A stretch of 64,000 nucleotides of DNA, taken from Methanohalophilus levihalophilus (GTDB taxonomy: Archaea; Halobacteriota; Methanosarcinia; Methanosarcinales; Methanosarcinaceae). The stretch lies in assembly GCF_017874375.1 (NCBI RefSeq), contig NZ_JAGGLK010000002.1:558001-622000 (forward strand). Direction: 5' to 3'. Shown here piece after piece: positions 52,604 through 64,000 of this stretch; positions within the stretch are counted from its first letter, which is position 1; every line of letters starts with the position of its first letter. Made by a program: the position numbers and the translations under genes. Below the pieces are notes generated by a model, which did no database searches, was not told where the DNA came from, and was given only the letters and a program-made list of their open reading frames with translations.

Positions 52604-54410
52604 AGCCAAAGTTTTCCTTAATGGCGAATTAATTGGTACTCACAATAATCCTTTTGAACTGGTTGACGATATCAGGAAACAAAGGAGAGCTGGTGTAATT
52701 TCTTCGCAGGTCAATGTTGCCCTTCATGAGGATATTCACGAAGTAATTATCAGCTCAGATATGGGTCGTGCCCGAAGGCCACTGATTGTTGTGGAGGATG
52801 GCAAACCTCTTGCTACTTCCGAACAGGTTGAACAGCTTCTGGCAGGAGAACTATCTTTTGATGATCTTCTCAAACAGGGTTGTATCGAGTTCATCGATGC
52901 CGAAGAAGAGGAAAATGCTTTTGTCGCTTTATACGAAGACGACATTACTCCAAAACACACTCATCTTGAAATTGATCCTTCCCTGATTCTTGGAATTTGT
53001 GCAGGAATGGTTCCTTATCCTGAGCACAATGCATCTCCGAGGATTACTATGGGTGCAGCTATGATTAAGCAGTGTATTGGTGTATCCACATCTAACCTCA
53101 AACTGAGGCCGGACACGCGTGCACATGTATTGCATTACCCACAGCGTGCACTCACAAGAACTCACACCTGTGAGTCTATTCACTTCGATGACAGGCCGGC
53201 AGGACAAAACTTTGTCGTGGCTGTAATGTCCTACGAAGGTTACAATATTGAAGACGCACTGGTTTTCAACAAAGGTTCAATCCAGAGAGGATTGGGAAGA
53301 AGCCATTTCCTCAGGACCTTTGAAGGTGAGGAAAGGCGTTACCCCGGTGGACAGGAAGATAAATTCGAAATTCCTGACTCTGAATTCCGTGGTGCAAGGA
53401 GCGCTGAAGCTTACGCAAACCTTGACGTTGATGGTCTTGTCAACCCTGAAACCAAGGTTGGTCCAAACGATGTGCTTATCGGTAAAACCAGTCCGCCACG
53501 TTTCCTTGAAGAGCAGACTGATTTTGGTATCACCGTTGAGCAGAGGCGTGAAAGTGCAATCACCATGCGCTCCAACGAAAAAGGTGTTGTCGATACTGTA
53601 ATTCTTACTGAATCCATTAATGGTACGCGTCTTGCCAAAGTGAAAGTACGTGACCAGAGGATTCCTGAAATTGGTGACAAGTTTGCATCAAGACATGGTC
53701 AGAAAGGTGTTATCGGTTTGATAGTTCCTTTTGAAGACATGCCATTCACTGAAAGTGGATTGGTTCCTGATCTTGTAATTAATCCTCACGCAATCCCTTC
53801 ACGTATGACTGTAGCTCATGTGTTGGAAATGATTGGTGGTAAAGTCGGTTCAATTGAGGGTCGCCGCATTAAAGCAACTGCCTTTTCAGGAGAGCCGGAA
53901 GATGACCTTCGTGCAGGTCTTGCAAAACACGGATTCTCTCATACAGGCAAGGAAGTGTTCTTTGACGGTGTTACAGGTAAGAAAATCCAGGCTGACGTTT
54001 TTGTCGGTGTAATCCTTTACCAGAAACTCCATCACATGGTTGCTTCCAAGATACACGCCCGTTCCAGAGGTCCTGTGCAGGTTCTTACCCGTCAGCCAAC
54101 TGAAGGTCGTGCCCGTGAGGGAGGTCTTCGTTTCGGTGAAATGGAACGAGATGTGCTGATTGGCCATGGGGCTGCCATGACTCTTAAGGAAAGGCTTCTT
54201 GACGAATCTGACAAAGTCGTGGAACTTGTTTGTTCCAATTGTGGAATGATTGCAACATTTGACAGGCGCAGGAACATACGGTATTGTTCCAACTGTGGCG
54301 CGGAAACTGATATCCACCCGGTGGAAATGAGTTATGCGTTCAAATTGTTGCTTGATGAAATCAAATCTCTGGGAGTAGCTCCCAGACTCCAGCTGGAAGA
54401 TGCAGTGTGA
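52596..54410 (+). CDS. rpoB1: RNA polymerase subunit B' (Rpo2 C-terminal part)
   Basis: 604 residues, overlapping rpoB2. C-terminal half of the beta-like subunit: '[20 protein letters not shown]', '[20 protein letters not shown]', '[20 protein letters not shown]', '[20 protein letters not shown]' and a zinc site '[19 protein letters not shown]' plus 'SNCG'. It forms part of the active site and the clamp. Complete and typical. Confidence 0.96.
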   Translation: MTEAKVFLNGELIGTHNNPFELVDDIRKQRRAGVISSQVNVALHEDIHEVIISSDMGRARRPLIVVEDGKPLATSEQVEQLLAGELSFDDLLKQGCIEFIDAEEEENAFVALYEDDITPKHTHLEIDPSLILGICAGMVPYPEHNASPRITMGAAMIKQCIGVSTSNLKLRPDTRAHVLHYPQRALTRTHTCESIHFDDRPAGQNFVVAVMSYEGYNIEDALVFNKGSIQRGLGRSHFLRTFEGEERRYPGGQEDKFEIPDSEFRGARSAEAYANLDVDGLVNPETKVGPNDVLIGKTSPPRFLEEQTDFGITVEQRRESAITMRSNEKGVVDTVILTESINGTRLAKVKVRDQRIPEIGDKFASRHGQKGVIGLIVPFEDMPFTESGLVPDLVINPHAIPSRMTVAHVLEMIGGKVGSIEGRRIKATAFSGEPEDDLRAGLAKHGFSHTGKEVFFDGVTGKKIQADVFVGVILYQKLHHMVASKIHARSRGPVQVLTRQPTEGRAREGGLRFGEMERDVLIGHGAAMTLKERLLDESDKVVELVCSNCGMIATFDRRRNIRYCSNCGAETDIHPVEMSYAFKLLLDEIKSLGVAPRLQLEDAV

Positions 54411-54422
54411 GGTGGTAGCGAA

Positions 54423-57068
54423 ATGGATAATTCAATACCTTCTATTCCAAAAAGAATCGGTTCGATTCAGTTCGGTCTTATTTCCCCGAGGGAAATCCGT
54501 AAGATGAGTGTTACTTCGATTATTGCTGCAGATACCTATGATGATGACGGGTACCCCATTGACATGGGTCTTATGGATCTCCGCCTTGGTGTGATTGATC
54601 CGGGTCTTAGATGTAAGACCTGTGGCGGAAGGGCAGGAGAATGTCCGGGTCACTTCGGACACATTGAACTTGTGGCACCGGTTGTCCACGTTGGGTTCAA
54701 TAAAACTATCAGGAAAGTTCTGCGTTCGGTTTGCAGCAACTGTAGCAGACTTCTTCTTGAAGATAAAAAGAAACAGGCTTTCCTTAAGCAATTTGCCAAA
54801 CTTGAAGAAATGACTCACCTACCCGATGGTGTTATCAGCGAAGTGTTCAAGGAAGCTCGTAAAAACAAGACATGTCCTTATTGTGGTCATGAACAATCCG
54901 AAATCAAGTTTGAAAAACCAAGCGATTACATCGAAGATGGTCACAAATTGACTGCTACCGAGATTAGGGATCGCTTTGAACACATTCCTGATGAAGATAT
55001 CAAAGTAATGGGCATGAATCCGGCAACCGCACGTCCTGAATGGATGGTGCTGACAGTATTGCCGGTACCACCTGTAACTGTACGTCCTTCAATTACTCTT
55101 GAATCAGGGCAGCGCAGTGAAGATGATCTTACTCACAAGCTTGTGGATATTATCAGGATTAACCAGCGTTTCCAGGAAAACAGGGATGCGGGAGCTCCAC
55201 AGTTGATTATCGAAGACTTGTGGGAATTGCTCCAGTATCATGTTACTACTTTCTTTGACAATGAGGTTTCAGGCGTACCTCCGGCAAGACACAGGTCTGG
55301 AAGGCCACTTAAGACGCTTACTCAGCGTCTCAAAGGTAAGGAAGGTCGTTTCAGGGGCAGTCTTTCCGGTAAACGTGTCAACTTCTCTGCACGTACGGTT
55401 GTATCTCCGGATCCAAACCTCAGCATCAATGAAGTTGGTGTCCCGCTTGCAATTGCAAGGCAGATGACTATTCCTGTAAGGGTAATTTCCAGAAATCTTG
55501 AACTTCTGCGTGCATATGTCATGAGAGGCGGCGAAGAGCACCCTGGTGCAAATTACGTAATCCGTGACGATGGAAGACGAATCAAAGTCACTGAAATTAA
55601 CAAAGAGGAATTGGCTGAAAAACTCGAGCCTGGATGGACTGTTGAGAGGCAGATGCAGGATGGCGATATCGTACTCTTTAACAGGCAGCCTTCCCTTCAC
55701 AAGATGAGTATTATGGCTCACAAGGTCAAAGTACTCCCTGACAAGACTTTCAAACTCAATCCGGCTGTATGTCCACCATACAACGCTGACTTTGACGGTG
55801 ACGAGATGAACATGCACGTTCTGCAGACCGAAGAGTCACGTGCCGAAGCAAGCATCCTCATGCAGGTACAGGAAAATATTCTCTCCCCTCGTTTCGGCGG
55901 ACCAATTATTGGTGGAATTCACGACCACATTTCAGGCATGTTCCTGCTGACACGTAACGAGAACCACATCACTAAAAACGAAGCACTGGAACTTCTGCGT
56001 AAAGCTGAAATTCACAACCTTCCTGAACCGGCAGGCCACGATGAAAACGGTGAACCTTTCTGGAATGGTAAACAGATTTTCAGCCAGATTTTACCGGATG
56101 ATTTAGATTTGGAATTCCAGGCTAATGTGTGCTACAAGTGTGATACATGCAAGAAGATTGAGTGTGAGTATGATGCGTATGTGGTAATCCGCGATGGAGA
56201 ACTTATCAAGGGAACAATCGATGAAAAAGCAATAGGTGCTTTCAAGGGTGCAGTTCTTGACAGGATTACCAAGAAATACGGCTCAGCTGCCGGTGCTAAA
56301 TTTGTTGATGATTCAACAAGACTTGCAATTCGCGGAGTCATGAAAACCGGACTTAGTTTCGGTATAAGTGACGAGGATATTCCACGTGAAGCAAGGATGA
56401 ATATTGACGAAGAAATTGAAAAAGCTGAGCAGGATGTTGCAGATCTTATCCGTGCATACGAGAACAAGGAACTTGATCCATTGCCCGGTCGTACCCTTGA
56501 TGAGACAATTGAATTGAAGATCATGCAGACTCTCGGTAAGGCCAGAGACCATACCGGTACAATTGCAGGAAATCACCTTGGTCTTGAAAATTCCGCTGTG
56601 ATTATGGCAAAATCCGGGGCTAGGGGTTCAATGTTGAACCTTACTCAGATGGCTGCCTGTGTAGGACAGCAAGCGGTACGTGGTGAACGTATACGCAGAG
56701 GTTATGCAGGTCGTACACTTCCACACTTTGACAAAGGTGACTTGGGTGCAGATGCTCACGGTTTCGTTAAAGCCAGCTACAAGAGTGGTTTGAACCCAAC
56801 AGAATATTTCTTCCACTCAATTGGTGGTAGGGAAGGTCTTGTGGATACTGCGGTTCGTACTTCCCAGTCAGGTTATCTTCAACGCAGGCTTGTTAATGCT
56901 TTGCAGGATCTGGAAGTCCAGTATGATGGTTCTGTAAGGGAAACCCGTGGAGTTATTGTCCAGTTCAAGTATGGAGAGGACGGTATTGATTCCACCAAGA
57001 GTGACTACAACAATCCCGAGACGATTCACAAGATTGTTCGTTCTGTTACAGGTAAGGGGGTGGAATAA
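54423..57068 (+). CDS. rpoA1: RNA polymerase subunit A' (Rpo1 N-terminal part)
   Basis: 881 residues. N-terminal zinc site '[20 protein letters not shown]', further zinc motif '[10 protein letters not shown]', and the catalytic magnesium loop N-A-D-F-D-G-D at residues 454-460 ('[20 protein letters not shown]'). The bridge-helix region is '[20 protein letters not shown]' followed by '[20 protein letters not shown]'. The stop codon's last base is the first base of the rpoA2 start (TAATG). Confidence 0.97.
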   Translation: MDNSIPSIPKRIGSIQFGLISPREIRKMSVTSIIAADTYDDDGYPIDMGLMDLRLGVIDPGLRCKTCGGRAGECPGHFGHIELVAPVVHVGFNKTIRKVLRSVCSNCSRLLLEDKKKQAFLKQFAKLEEMTHLPDGVISEVFKEARKNKTCPYCGHEQSEIKFEKPSDYIEDGHKLTATEIRDRFEHIPDEDIKVMGMNPATARPEWMVLTVLPVPPVTVRPSITLESGQRSEDDLTHKLVDIIRINQRFQENRDAGAPQLIIEDLWELLQYHVTTFFDNEVSGVPPARHRSGRPLKTLTQRLKGKEGRFRGSLSGKRVNFSARTVVSPDPNLSINEVGVPLAIARQMTIPVRVISRNLELLRAYVMRGGEEHPGANYVIRDDGRRIKVTEINKEELAEKLEPGWTVERQMQDGDIVLFNRQPSLHKMSIMAHKVKVLPDKTFKLNPAVCPPYNADFDGDEMNMHVLQTEESRAEASILMQVQENILSPRFGGPIIGGIHDHISGMFLLTRNENHITKNEALELLRKAEIHNLPEPAGHDENGEPFWNGKQIFSQILPDDLDLEFQANVCYKCDTCKKIECEYDAYVVIRDGELIKGTIDEKAIGAFKGAVLDRITKKYGSAAGAKFVDDSTRLAIRGVMKTGLSFGISDEDIPREARMNIDEEIEKAEQDVADLIRAYENKELDPLPGRTLDETIELKIMQTLGKARDHTGTIAGNHLGLENSAVIMAKSGARGSMLNLTQMAACVGQQAVRGERIRRGYAGRTLPHFDKGDLGADAHGFVKASYKSGLNPTEYFFHSIGGREGLVDTAVRTSQSGYLQRRLVNALQDLEVQYDGSVRETRGVIVQFKYGEDGIDSTKSDYNNPETIHKIVRSVTGKGVE

Positions 57069-58225
57069 TGACAATAAGCGAAGCGACAATTGAAGGTATG
57101 ATAAAGGACCTTCCCATATCCAATAACCTGAAGCAGATCCTTTTGGAAGACTCCGTAAGTGTAGGTGTCACCAAAAAAGAAATGGAAGAGATTATTGAAA
57201 GGGTATTGGAAGAGTATGAAAGATCATGTGTAGAACCCTGTGAAGCCGTGGGAGTTGTCTCAGCACAGTCCATAGGTGAACCGGGTACACAGATGACAAT
57301 GCGTACTTTCCACTATGCGGGTGTCGCAGAAATTAACGTTACCCTGGGTCTTCCGAGGCTTATTGAAATTGTGGATGCAAGGAAGAACCCCAGTACACCA
57401 ATGATGACTGTTTATCTGGAAAATGATATTTCAGATGACAGGGACATGGCTACAAAGACCGGATGGGAAATTGAAGCCACTCATATTGATCATTTGGCGG
57501 ATGTTACAACTGATCTGGCCAACATGCAGCTTGTAATTGATTTAAATGAAAGATCCATGAACAAACGTGCGATCGATGAAGAATCAATTGTTGAGAAGTT
57601 GCAGGAAAAGTTAAAGGTCAATGTTGCACCCTCCAAAACAGTCACAAATCAAATAATTGTTACTCCGGAATCTCCTTCTTACAGGGAATTACTTCAGCTT
57701 GCGAAGAAAATTAAGACAATCACCCTCAAAGGTATTGAGGGTATCAAAAGGGTTGTTATCCGTAAGAATGGTGATGAGTATACTCTCTATACTGAAGGTT
57801 CAGAACTGGCTGCAGTTCTTCAGATAGATGGTGTTGATAAGACACGAACAACTACCAATAACATCGGTGAAATTCACGATGTCTTTGGTATTGAAGCTGC
57901 CCGGAATGCAATCATTAAGGAAGCAATGGACACATTGCGTGAACAGGGTCTTTCCGTTGATATCAGGCACATAATGCTTGTTGCGGATATCATGACCTGT
58001 GACGGCGAGGTCAAACAGATTGGTCGTCACGGTATTTCCGGAGAGAAAGCCAGTGTCTTTGCCCGTGCAGCATTTGAAGTGACAGTAAATCACCTGCTTG
58101 ATGCAGGTCTCCGCGGTGAAGTAGATGCCTTAAATGGTGTAACTGAAAACATCATTGTTGGGCAGCCGATCAAATTGGGTACGGGTGATGTACATCTGGT
58201 TGCCCGCAATCCTCTTGAAAACTAA
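57068..58225 (+). CDS. rpoA2: RNA polymerase subunit A'' (Rpo1 C-terminal part)
   Basis: 385 residues, coupled to rpoA1. C-terminal part of the beta'-like subunit: '[20 protein letters not shown]', '[20 protein letters not shown]', '[20 protein letters not shown]' (trigger loop and following) and '[20 protein letters not shown]' near the C-terminus. The archaeal split of the large subunit after A' is conserved here. Confidence 0.96.
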   Translation: MTISEATIEGMIKDLPISNNLKQILLEDSVSVGVTKKEMEEIIERVLEEYERSCVEPCEAVGVVSAQSIGEPGTQMTMRTFHYAGVAEINVTLGLPRLIEIVDARKNPSTPMMTVYLENDISDDRDMATKTGWEIEATHIDHLADVTTDLANMQLVIDLNERSMNKRAIDEESIVEKLQEKLKVNVAPSKTVTNQIIVTPESPSYRELLQLAKKIKTITLKGIEGIKRVVIRKNGDEYTLYTEGSELAAVLQIDGVDKTRTTTNNIGEIHDVFGIEAARNAIIKEAMDTLREQGLSVDIRHIMLVADIMTCDGEVKQIGRHGISGEKASVFARAAFEVTVNHLLDAGLRGEVDALNGVTENIIVGQPIKLGTGDVHLVARNPLEN

Positions 58226-58236
58226 TACAACCAGAA

Positions 58237-58245
58237 CATAAATAT
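58237..58245 (+). promoter_or_regulatory. TATA box before rpl30e
   Basis: ATAAATATA at 58237-58245, in the 67-base gap after rpoA2 and about 48 bases before the L30e ATG, so the translation genes can be transcribed apart from the polymerase genes. Confidence 0.4.
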
Positions 58246-58292
58246 AGCGAATTGCTTATTACAAGCTCTTAAAGATGAACGAGTGATGGAAT

Positions 58293-58583
58293 ATGGATAT
58301 CAATGTTGATAAAGCACTGTTGAGTGTTATAAGAACCGGCGATGTTAAGATCGGGGCTAACAGTACCATTGATGCAGTAGCAAAAGGTGAAGCTAAGATG
58401 GTGGTAGTTGCAGACAACTGCCCATTAGACTTGAAGGAGAAACTCGAAGATATAAATGTGCCTGTATACGTTTATCCGGGAACCAGCGTGGAACTTGGAC
58501 GAACGGCATGTGGTAAACCATTTACCATTTCCGCACTTGCAGTTATTGATGCAGGTGAGTCGGACATACTGGCATTAATTTAA
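58293..58583 (+). CDS. rpl30e: Large ribosomal subunit protein eL30 (L30e)
   Basis: 96 residues. L7Ae/L30e fold: '[20 protein letters not shown]', '[20 protein letters not shown]' and '[20 protein letters not shown]'. Located between rpoA2 and the NusA-like gene, as in other Euryarchaeota. Confidence 0.95.
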   Translation: MDINVDKALLSVIRTGDVKIGANSTIDAVAKGEAKMVVVADNCPLDLKEKLEDINVPVYVYPGTSVELGRTACGKPFTISALAVIDAGESDILALI

Positions 58584-58602
58584 AATAGAGGGTGTTGTAT
58601 TT

Positions 58603-59028
58603 TTGAGCGATATCAAGCTTTCAACGGATGCTATAAGATATATAGCCCTGTTTGAAAGTATGACCGGAGCGTCTATCAAGGATTGTCTTGTTGATGAAGG
58701 CAGGCTTGTATATGTGGTCAAAAATGGTGACATGGGTGCTGCAATAGGCAGACACGGCGATCACATAAACCGCTTCAAAAAAGCGGTTGACAGGCATATT
58801 GACCTGATAGAGTATTCCGAGGATCCAGTGACCTTTGTCAAAAATGCCTTTGGGACTGTGTCTGTGAAGGCAGTGAGCATAAGGTCATCAAACGGGAAAA
58901 GACAGGCTCTGGTCGAAGTGTCGGCTTCCGAGAAAGGTCTTGCTATCGGGAAAAACGGTCGAAATATTGATATGATAAAAAGGATTGTAAATCGACACCA
59001 TAATATTGACGATGTGATATTGCAGTGA
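58603..59028 (+). CDS. nusA: NusA-like KH-domain transcription factor
   Basis: 141 residues, TTG start with GAGGGTGT upstream. Two KH domains only ('LVYVVKNGDMGAAIGRHGDH' and 'SASEKGLAIGKNGRNIDMIK'), without the bacterial N-terminal and S1 domains. This is the archaeal NusA-like protein encoded between L30e and S12; it binds RNA and presumably affects transcription termination. Confidence 0.93.
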   Translation: MSDIKLSTDAIRYIALFESMTGASIKDCLVDEGRLVYVVKNGDMGAAIGRHGDHINRFKKAVDRHIDLIEYSEDPVTFVKNAFGTVSVKAVSIRSSNGKRQALVEVSASEKGLAIGKNGRNIDMIKRIVNRHHNIDDVILQ

Positions 59029-59075
59029 TAAAATTCGAGGTCATCTTGATTTATAAGTTATTTGGAGGTTATTAA

Positions 59076-59504
59076 ATGCCAAACGGGAAATATGCAGCTC
59101 ATAGACTCAAATCTGTCCGCCAAAATGCAAGGTGGAGAGATTCACGCTACAGCAGGCGTACCTTAGGATTGAATGTAAAATCTGATCCACTTGGAGGTGC
59201 TCCACAGGGTCGCGGTATTGTTCTTGAGAAAGTAGGTGTTGAGGCTAAACAGCCAAACTCCGCTATCAGGAAATGTGTAAGAATTCAGCTTATCAAAAAC
59301 GGAAGGCAGGCAACTGCATTCTGTCCAGGCGACGGTGCAATCAATTTCATTGATGAACACGATGAAGTAACCGTGGAAAGGATTGGTGGCCGTATGGGTG
59401 GTGCTATGGGTGATATCCCAGGTGTCCGTTTCAAAGTTATTGCCGTTAACAGTGTAAGCCTGAGGGAAATGGTAATCGGAAGGAAAGAGAAGCCAAGGAG
59501 ATAA
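59076..59504 (+). CDS. rps12: Small ribosomal subunit protein uS12
   Basis: 142 residues. Decoding-centre motifs: '[20 protein letters not shown]' and '[20 protein letters not shown]'. Archaeal/eukaryotic S12 type with N-terminal extension '[19 protein letters not shown]'. Ribosome site GGAGGT before ATG 59076. Confidence 0.96.
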   Translation: MPNGKYAAHRLKSVRQNARWRDSRYSRRTLGLNVKSDPLGGAPQGRGIVLEKVGVEAKQPNSAIRKCVRIQLIKNGRQATAFCPGDGAINFIDEHDEVTVERIGGRMGGAMGDIPGVRFKVIAVNSVSLREMVIGRKEKPRR

Positions 59505-59507
59505 TCT

Positions 59508-60068
59508 ATGTATAAGTTATTTGACAAATGGGATATGTCCGAGGTAGAGGTTGCTGATGCTGGAATCAGGCGCTACGTGAGTCTCGAGCCAGTAATTGTT
59601 CCTAATACTTGTGGAAAACACGCAAGGCAGCAGTTCAACAAATCTGAAATTTCTATTGTTGAGCGTCTTATTAATAACATGATGCGCGGTGAACAAAACA
59701 CCGGTAAAAAACAGCGTACAATCAGCATTGTTGACGAAGCTTTTGATATTATTAATTCCAAGACTGACAAAAACCCTGTACAGGTACTGGTTGAAGCAAT
59801 TGCCAATGCCGGTCCACGTGAAGAAGTTGTAAGACTTAAGTACGGTGGTATTTCCGTTCCCAAAGCAGTAGATACCGCTCCCCAGAGAAGGGTTGACAAT
59901 GCTCTAAGGTACATTTGTGTTGGTAGCAAGCAGGCAGCATTCAAATCCAAGCGCTCTGTCGCCAGTTGCCTTGCAGCAGAACTCATTGCAGCTTCCAACA
60001 GGGATGCAAAATGCTTCTCAATTAACCGTAAGGATGCAAAGGAAAGGGTAGCAAAGGCTGCACGTTAA
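59508..60068 (+). CDS. rps7: Small ribosomal subunit protein uS7
   Basis: 186 residues, three bases after rps12. S7 motifs: '[20 protein letters not shown]', '[20 protein letters not shown]' and '[20 protein letters not shown]'. Start at ATG 59508 with the usual archaeal N-terminal extension ('[20 protein letters not shown]'). Confidence 0.96.
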   Translation: MYKLFDKWDMSEVEVADAGIRRYVSLEPVIVPNTCGKHARQQFNKSEISIVERLINNMMRGEQNTGKKQRTISIVDEAFDIINSKTDKNPVQVLVEAIANAGPREEVVRLKYGGISVPKAVDTAPQRRVDNALRYICVGSKQAAFKSKRSVASCLAAELIAASNRDAKCFSINRKDAKERVAKAAR

Positions 60069-60101
60069 TCCATTATCATATTAATTACGTAGGTTTTAGA
60101 T

Positions 60102-62294
60102 ATGGGACGAAGGAAGAAAATGGTTGAGCGCGTCACAGCGCTGATGAACAGCCCGGAAATGATCAGAAACATCGGAATTGTTGCACATATTGATCACGGT
60201 AAAACCACACTTTCCGATAACCTTCTTGCTGGTGCAGGAATGATTTCCAAGGAACTTGCTGGTCGCCAGCTTTTCATGGACTCTGATGAAGAGGAACAGG
60301 AAAGGGGCATCACAATTGACTCGGCAAACGTTTCGATGGTCCACGAGTATGATGGCGAGGAATATCTCATTAACCTGATTGACACACCTGGTCACGTTGA
60401 CTTTGGTGGTGACGTAACTCGTGCCATGCGTGCTGTAGACGGTGCAGTTGTAGTTATTGATGCTGTAGAAGGCACAATGCCACAGACTGAAACAGTTCTC
60501 AGGCAGGCACTTAAGGAACATGTAAAACCTGTTCTTTTCATTAACAAGGTTGACAGGCTTATCAACGAACTTCAGGTAGATGCTCAGGAAATGCAGATTC
60601 GTCTGGGCAAACTCATTGATCACGTAAACAAGCTCATTAAGGGAATGAACGAAGAGCGCTACAATGCCGGCTGGCGTGTTGATGCAGCCAATGGTACTGT
60701 TGCTTTTGGTTCCGCACTTTACAACTGGGCTATCAGTGTTCCAATGATGCAGAAGACAGGTGTTTCATTTGGCGAAGTTTATGATTACTGCCGTGCTGAA
60801 GATATGAAAGCCCTGGCAGAAAAATGCCAGCTTCATGAAGCTGTCAACGATATGGTTATCAGGCACCTTCCAAGTCCAATTGAAGCACAGGAAGATCGTG
60901 TCAGGGTTATCTGGCATGGCGACATGGACTCCAAAATAGGAACTGCTATGAAGAATGCAGACGATGATGGCGATCTCGCTTTCATGGTTACTAACATTTC
61001 CACCGATCCTCATGCCGGTGAAGTTGCCACAGGAAGACTTTTCGGTGGTTCACTCTCACGTGGTCTGGAAGTTTATGTTTCAGGTGCAGCTGGCAAGAAC
61101 AGGATTCAGCAGGTCGGTATCTTCATGGGTCCAGAGAGACTTGAAGTGGAGAGGATTCCTGCAGGAAATATTGCAGCAGTTACCGGTCTTAAAGATGCAA
61201 TTGTAGGTTCAACAGTTACAACACTTGAAGGCATGGATCCATTCGAGAGTATCAAACATGCAAGTGAACCTGTAGTTACAGTTGCTATCGAAGCAAAACA
61301 CATGAAGGACCTTCCAAAACTTGTTGAAGTACTCAGGCAGGTTGCAAAGGAGGACCCAACACTTAAAGTTACTCTGAATGAGGAAACCGGTGAACACCTT
61401 ATGGCAGGCATGGGTGAATTGCACCTTGAGGTTATTGCTCACAGGATTGAGCGTGACAAAGGTGTAGAAATTACTACCACACCACCTATTGTAGTTTACC
61501 GTGAAACCATCCGTACTACAGCAGGTCCGGTTGAAGGTAAATCACCTAACCGTCACAACAGGTTCTACGTTGTTGTTGAACCTCTTGAGCAGGCAGTAGT
61601 CGATCTCATTCGTGAAGGCGAAATTTCCATGAGACTTCCTGAACTTGAAAGAAGGGAGAAACTCATTGAGGCAGGCATGGACAAGGAAGAAGCAAAGAAC
61701 ATTGTTGATATCTTTGAAAGCAATGCTTACTTCGACATGACCAAAGGTATCCAGCACCTCAACGAAACCATGGAATTGATTTTGGAAGGTTTCGAGGAAG
61801 TTATGAAGGCAGGTCCTCTTTCAAGAGAACCATGTATGGGTGTAAAAGTCAAACTCATGGATGCAAAACTCCACGAGGATGCTGTCCACCGTGGTCCTGC
61901 ACAGGTAATTCCTGCATCAAGGCAGGCAATTCAGGCTGCAATGCTTATGGCTGAAGACACTATGCTGGAACCATACCAGAAAGTTTTCGTCCAGGTACCA
62001 CAGATGCAGATGGGTGGAGCTACAAAAGAAATCCAGGGTCGCCGCGGAATTATTATCAACATGACCTCTGAAGGAGATACCACAATTATTGAATCAAAGG
62101 CTCCGGTGTCCGAGCTCTTCGGATTTGCAGGCGATATTCGCTCTGCTACTGAAGGACGGGCAATGTGGAGTACAGAGTTTGCAGGCTTTGAAACCCTCCC
62201 AACCAACATGATCGCAGACATTGTGAAGGGAATCAGGGAAAGGAAGGGCCTGAAAGCAGAACTTCCACAGGCATCCGACTATCTGAGTATGTGA
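60102..62294 (+). CDS. fusA: Translation elongation factor aEF-2
   Basis: 730 residues. GTPase motifs '[17 protein letters not shown]', '[18 protein letters not shown]' and 'INKVD'. The C-terminal domain IV loop '[20 protein letters not shown]' contains His596, the expected diphthamide site. Catalyses ribosome translocation. Length and domain order are standard for archaea. Confidence 0.97.
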   Translation: MGRRKKMVERVTALMNSPEMIRNIGIVAHIDHGKTTLSDNLLAGAGMISKELAGRQLFMDSDEEEQERGITIDSANVSMVHEYDGEEYLINLIDTPGHVDFGGDVTRAMRAVDGAVVVIDAVEGTMPQTETVLRQALKEHVKPVLFINKVDRLINELQVDAQEMQIRLGKLIDHVNKLIKGMNEERYNAGWRVDAANGTVAFGSALYNWAISVPMMQKTGVSFGEVYDYCRAEDMKALAEKCQLHEAVNDMVIRHLPSPIEAQEDRVRVIWHGDMDSKIGTAMKNADDDGDLAFMVTNISTDPHAGEVATGRLFGGSLSRGLEVYVSGAAGKNRIQQVGIFMGPERLEVERIPAGNIAAVTGLKDAIVGSTVTTLEGMDPFESIKHASEPVVTVAIEAKHMKDLPKLVEVLRQVAKEDPTLKVTLNEETGEHLMAGMGELHLEVIAHRIERDKGVEITTTPPIVVYRETIRTTAGPVEGKSPNRHNRFYVVVEPLEQAVVDLIREGEISMRLPELERREKLIEAGMDKEEAKNIVDIFESNAYFDMTKGIQHLNETMELILEGFEEVMKAGPLSREPCMGVKVKLMDAKLHEDAVHRGPAQVIPASRQAIQAAMLMAEDTMLEPYQKVFVQVPQMQMGGATKEIQGRRGIIINMTSEGDTTIIESKAPVSELFGFAGDIRSATEGRAMWSTEFAGFETLPTNMIADIVKGIRERKGLKAELPQASDYLSM

Positions 62295-62314
62295 GAGAGG
62301 TCCTCTTTCTCACA
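62290..62314 (+). terminator. Hairpin after aEF-2
   Basis: TGTGAGA (62290-62296) and TCTCACA (62308-62314) form a 7-bp stem that includes the stop codon. The tail is not strongly T-rich, so it may be a 3' stabilising hairpin rather than a terminator. Confidence 0.4.
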
Positions 62315-62405
62315 TTAAAAGTTGGGTTACCTGCGGAAAGGTTTAAACGTGTAAAGGACTATTAAACCACCAAAATCCAAATCAAATTTAACAGGAGAAG
62401 TTTAA

Positions 62406-63671
62406 ATGGCTGAGAAACCACACATGAACTTAGCAGTTATCGGTCACATTGACCACGGAAAGTCCACACTTGTAGGAAGACTCATGTTCGAGACTGGCGC
62501 AGTACCAGCTCACCTCATTGAGAAATACAAGGCAGAAGCAAAAGAGAAAGGTAAAGAATCCTTTGCATTCGCATGGGTAATGGACTCCCTCAAGGAAGAA
62601 CGTGAGAGGGGTATCACCATCGATATCGCACACAAGAGATTCGACACCGACAAGTACTACTTCACTATCGTAGACTGTCCAGGTCACCGTGACTTCGTCA
62701 AGAACATGATTACCGGTGCTTCCCAGGCAGATGCAGCAATTCTCGTAGTTGCAGCACCTGATGGAGTAATGGCCCAGACCAAGGAACACGTTTTCCTTTC
62801 CAGGACCCTCGGTATCAATCAGTTGATCATTGCAGTTAACAAGATGGATGCAGCAGACTACAGCGAAGACAGATACAACGCTGTCAAGGAAGAAGTATCC
62901 CAACTTCTCGGTATGGTCGGTTTCAAGGCTTCCGAGATTCCATTCATTCCAACTTCTGCATTCGAAGGTGACAACATCTCCGAGAAGAGCGCAAACACAC
63001 CATGGTACACAGGTCCTTCAATCCTTGAGTCCCTCAACGCACTTGTAGAACCTGAAAAGCCAGACACTCTTCCACTCCGTATCCCAGTTCAGGATGCATA
63101 CTCCATTTCCGGTATTGGTACCGTCCCAGTAGGACGTGTCGAAACCGGTGTTATGAAGAAAGGTGACAATGTTATCTTTAACCCAAGTGGCGCAACCGGT
63201 GAGGTAAAATCCATTGAAATGCACCACGAAGAAGTCCCACAGGCTGTACCTGGTGACAACATTGGATGGAACGTCAGGGGTATCGGTAAGGGTGATGTAA
63301 GACGTGGTGACGTCTGTGGTCCAACTGCAAACCCACCAAGTGTTGCAGACGAATTCGTCGGTCAGATTGTAGTGCTTCAGCACCCATCAGCAATCACCGT
63401 GGGTTACACACCTGTATTCCACTGTCACACAACCCAGACAGCATGTACTCTCATGTCTATCGACAAGAAACTTGATCCAAAATCCGGTCAGGTTAAGGAA
63501 GAGAACCCAACATTCATCAAAGCTGGTGATGCAGCAATCGTTACCATCAAGCCAACAAGGCCAATGGTTATCGAGCCTGTAAAAGAAATCCCACAGCTCG
63601 GAAGGTTCGCTATCCGTGATATGGGTATGACCATTGCTGCTGGCATGTGCATGAGTGTTAAACAGAAATAA
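62406..63671 (+). CDS. tuf: Translation elongation factor aEF-1 alpha
   Basis: 421 residues. GTPase motifs '[17 protein letters not shown]', '[20 protein letters not shown]' and 'NKMD'; domains II and III follow with '[20 protein letters not shown]' and '[19 protein letters not shown]'. Delivers aminoacyl-tRNA to the ribosome. Codon use is highly biased, as for mtbB. Followed by rps10. Confidence 0.97.
   Translation: MAEKPHMNLAVIGHIDHGKSTLVGRLMFETGAVPAHLIEKYKAEAKEKGKESFAFAWVMDSLKEERERGITIDIAHKRFDTDKYYFTIVDCPGHRDFVKNMITGASQADAAILVVAAPDGVMAQTKEHVFLSRTLGINQLIIAVNKMDAADYSEDRYNAVKEEVSQLLGMVGFKASEIPFIPTSAFEGDNISEKSANTPWYTGPSILESLNALVEPEKPDTLPLRIPVQDAYSISGIGTVPVGRVETGVMKKGDNVIFNPSGATGEVKSIEMHHEEVPQAVPGDNIGWNVRGIGKGDVRRGDVCGPTANPPSVADEFVGQIVVLQHPSAITVGYTPVFHCHTTQTACTLMSIDKKLDPKSGQVKEENPTFIKAGDAAIVTIKPTRPMVIEPVKEIPQLGRFAIRDMGMTIAAGMCMSVKQK

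Positions 63672-64000
<329 letters not shown>

Overview
The window comes from a methylotrophic methanogen of the Methanosarcinaceae. A salt-tolerant relative of Methanohalophilus, Methanolobus or Methanococcoides fits, but the genus cannot be fixed from sequence alone. The evidence is a dimethylamine methyltransferase gene with an in-frame amber (pyrrolysine) codon, its corrinoid protein, a methanogen-type Msr regulator, split RNA polymerase genes (rpoB2/rpoB1, rpoA1/rpoA2), topoisomerase VI, Kae1/Bud32, the archaeal CoA pathway enzymes and archaeal TATA boxes.

Layout. 1-3.1 kb: the end of a CoA-binding protein, then a sulfur-handling set (TusA, DsrE-like, an IscS-like protein lacking the PLP lysine, and an IscU-DUF59 fusion), followed by a frameshifted zinc-ribbon pseudogene. 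3.2-8.4 kb and 12.0-17.1 kb: two paralogous cassettes, each with a regulator gene, an RND (HAE3/MMPL) exporter and two COG1361 surface proteins. They have different regulators (GbsR-like and MarR) and different candidate operators. Between them lie a methyltransferase, a membrane protein, a PAS histidine kinase and a PLDc_N peptide. 17.2-20.8 kb: an information-processing run (aIF2-gamma, PIN protein, Rpo7, Spt4, dephospho-CoA kinase, S24e, S27ae). 20.8-24.2 kb (minus): response regulator, Cache-HAMP-PAS histidine kinase and Msr regulator, facing away from mtbC-mtbB-permease (24.4-28.1 kb).

28.2-33.0 kb: small membrane protein, U32 peptidase-like protein, Top6B/Top6A and a small hypothetical. 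33.2-36.3 kb: a large parallel beta-helix surface protein with PGF-pre-PGF and PGF-CTERM regions, interrupted by one in-frame TAG. 36.5-50.3 kb: spondin-domain lipoprotein, Kae1, Bud32, XTPase, PHP hydrolase, FtsJ, an aVms1-type peptidyl-tRNA hydrolase, CoaBC, pantoate kinase, an SPFH protein, DUF3795, phosphopantothenate synthetase, HD hydrolase, DadD and AhcY. 50.5-64.0 kb: tRNA-Lys, then the RNA polymerase/translation block (rpoH, B'', B', A', A'', L30e, NusA-like, S12, S7, EF-2, EF-1A, S10 cut by the window edge).

How the genes fit together. MtbC/MtbB and the permease import dimethylamine and pass its methyl group to coenzyme M metabolism; the neighbouring kinase, response regulator and Msr protein are likely controllers. 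Four CoA-biosynthesis enzymes and two S-adenosylhomocysteine/deoxyadenosine salvage enzymes lie among housekeeping genes. The best leads are the amber codon in the surface protein, the lysine-less IscS-like protein, the near-identical 18-bp operator pair in cassette 1, and the apparent ACG start of mtbC. No rRNA, CRISPR array, insertion sequence or prophage was seen.
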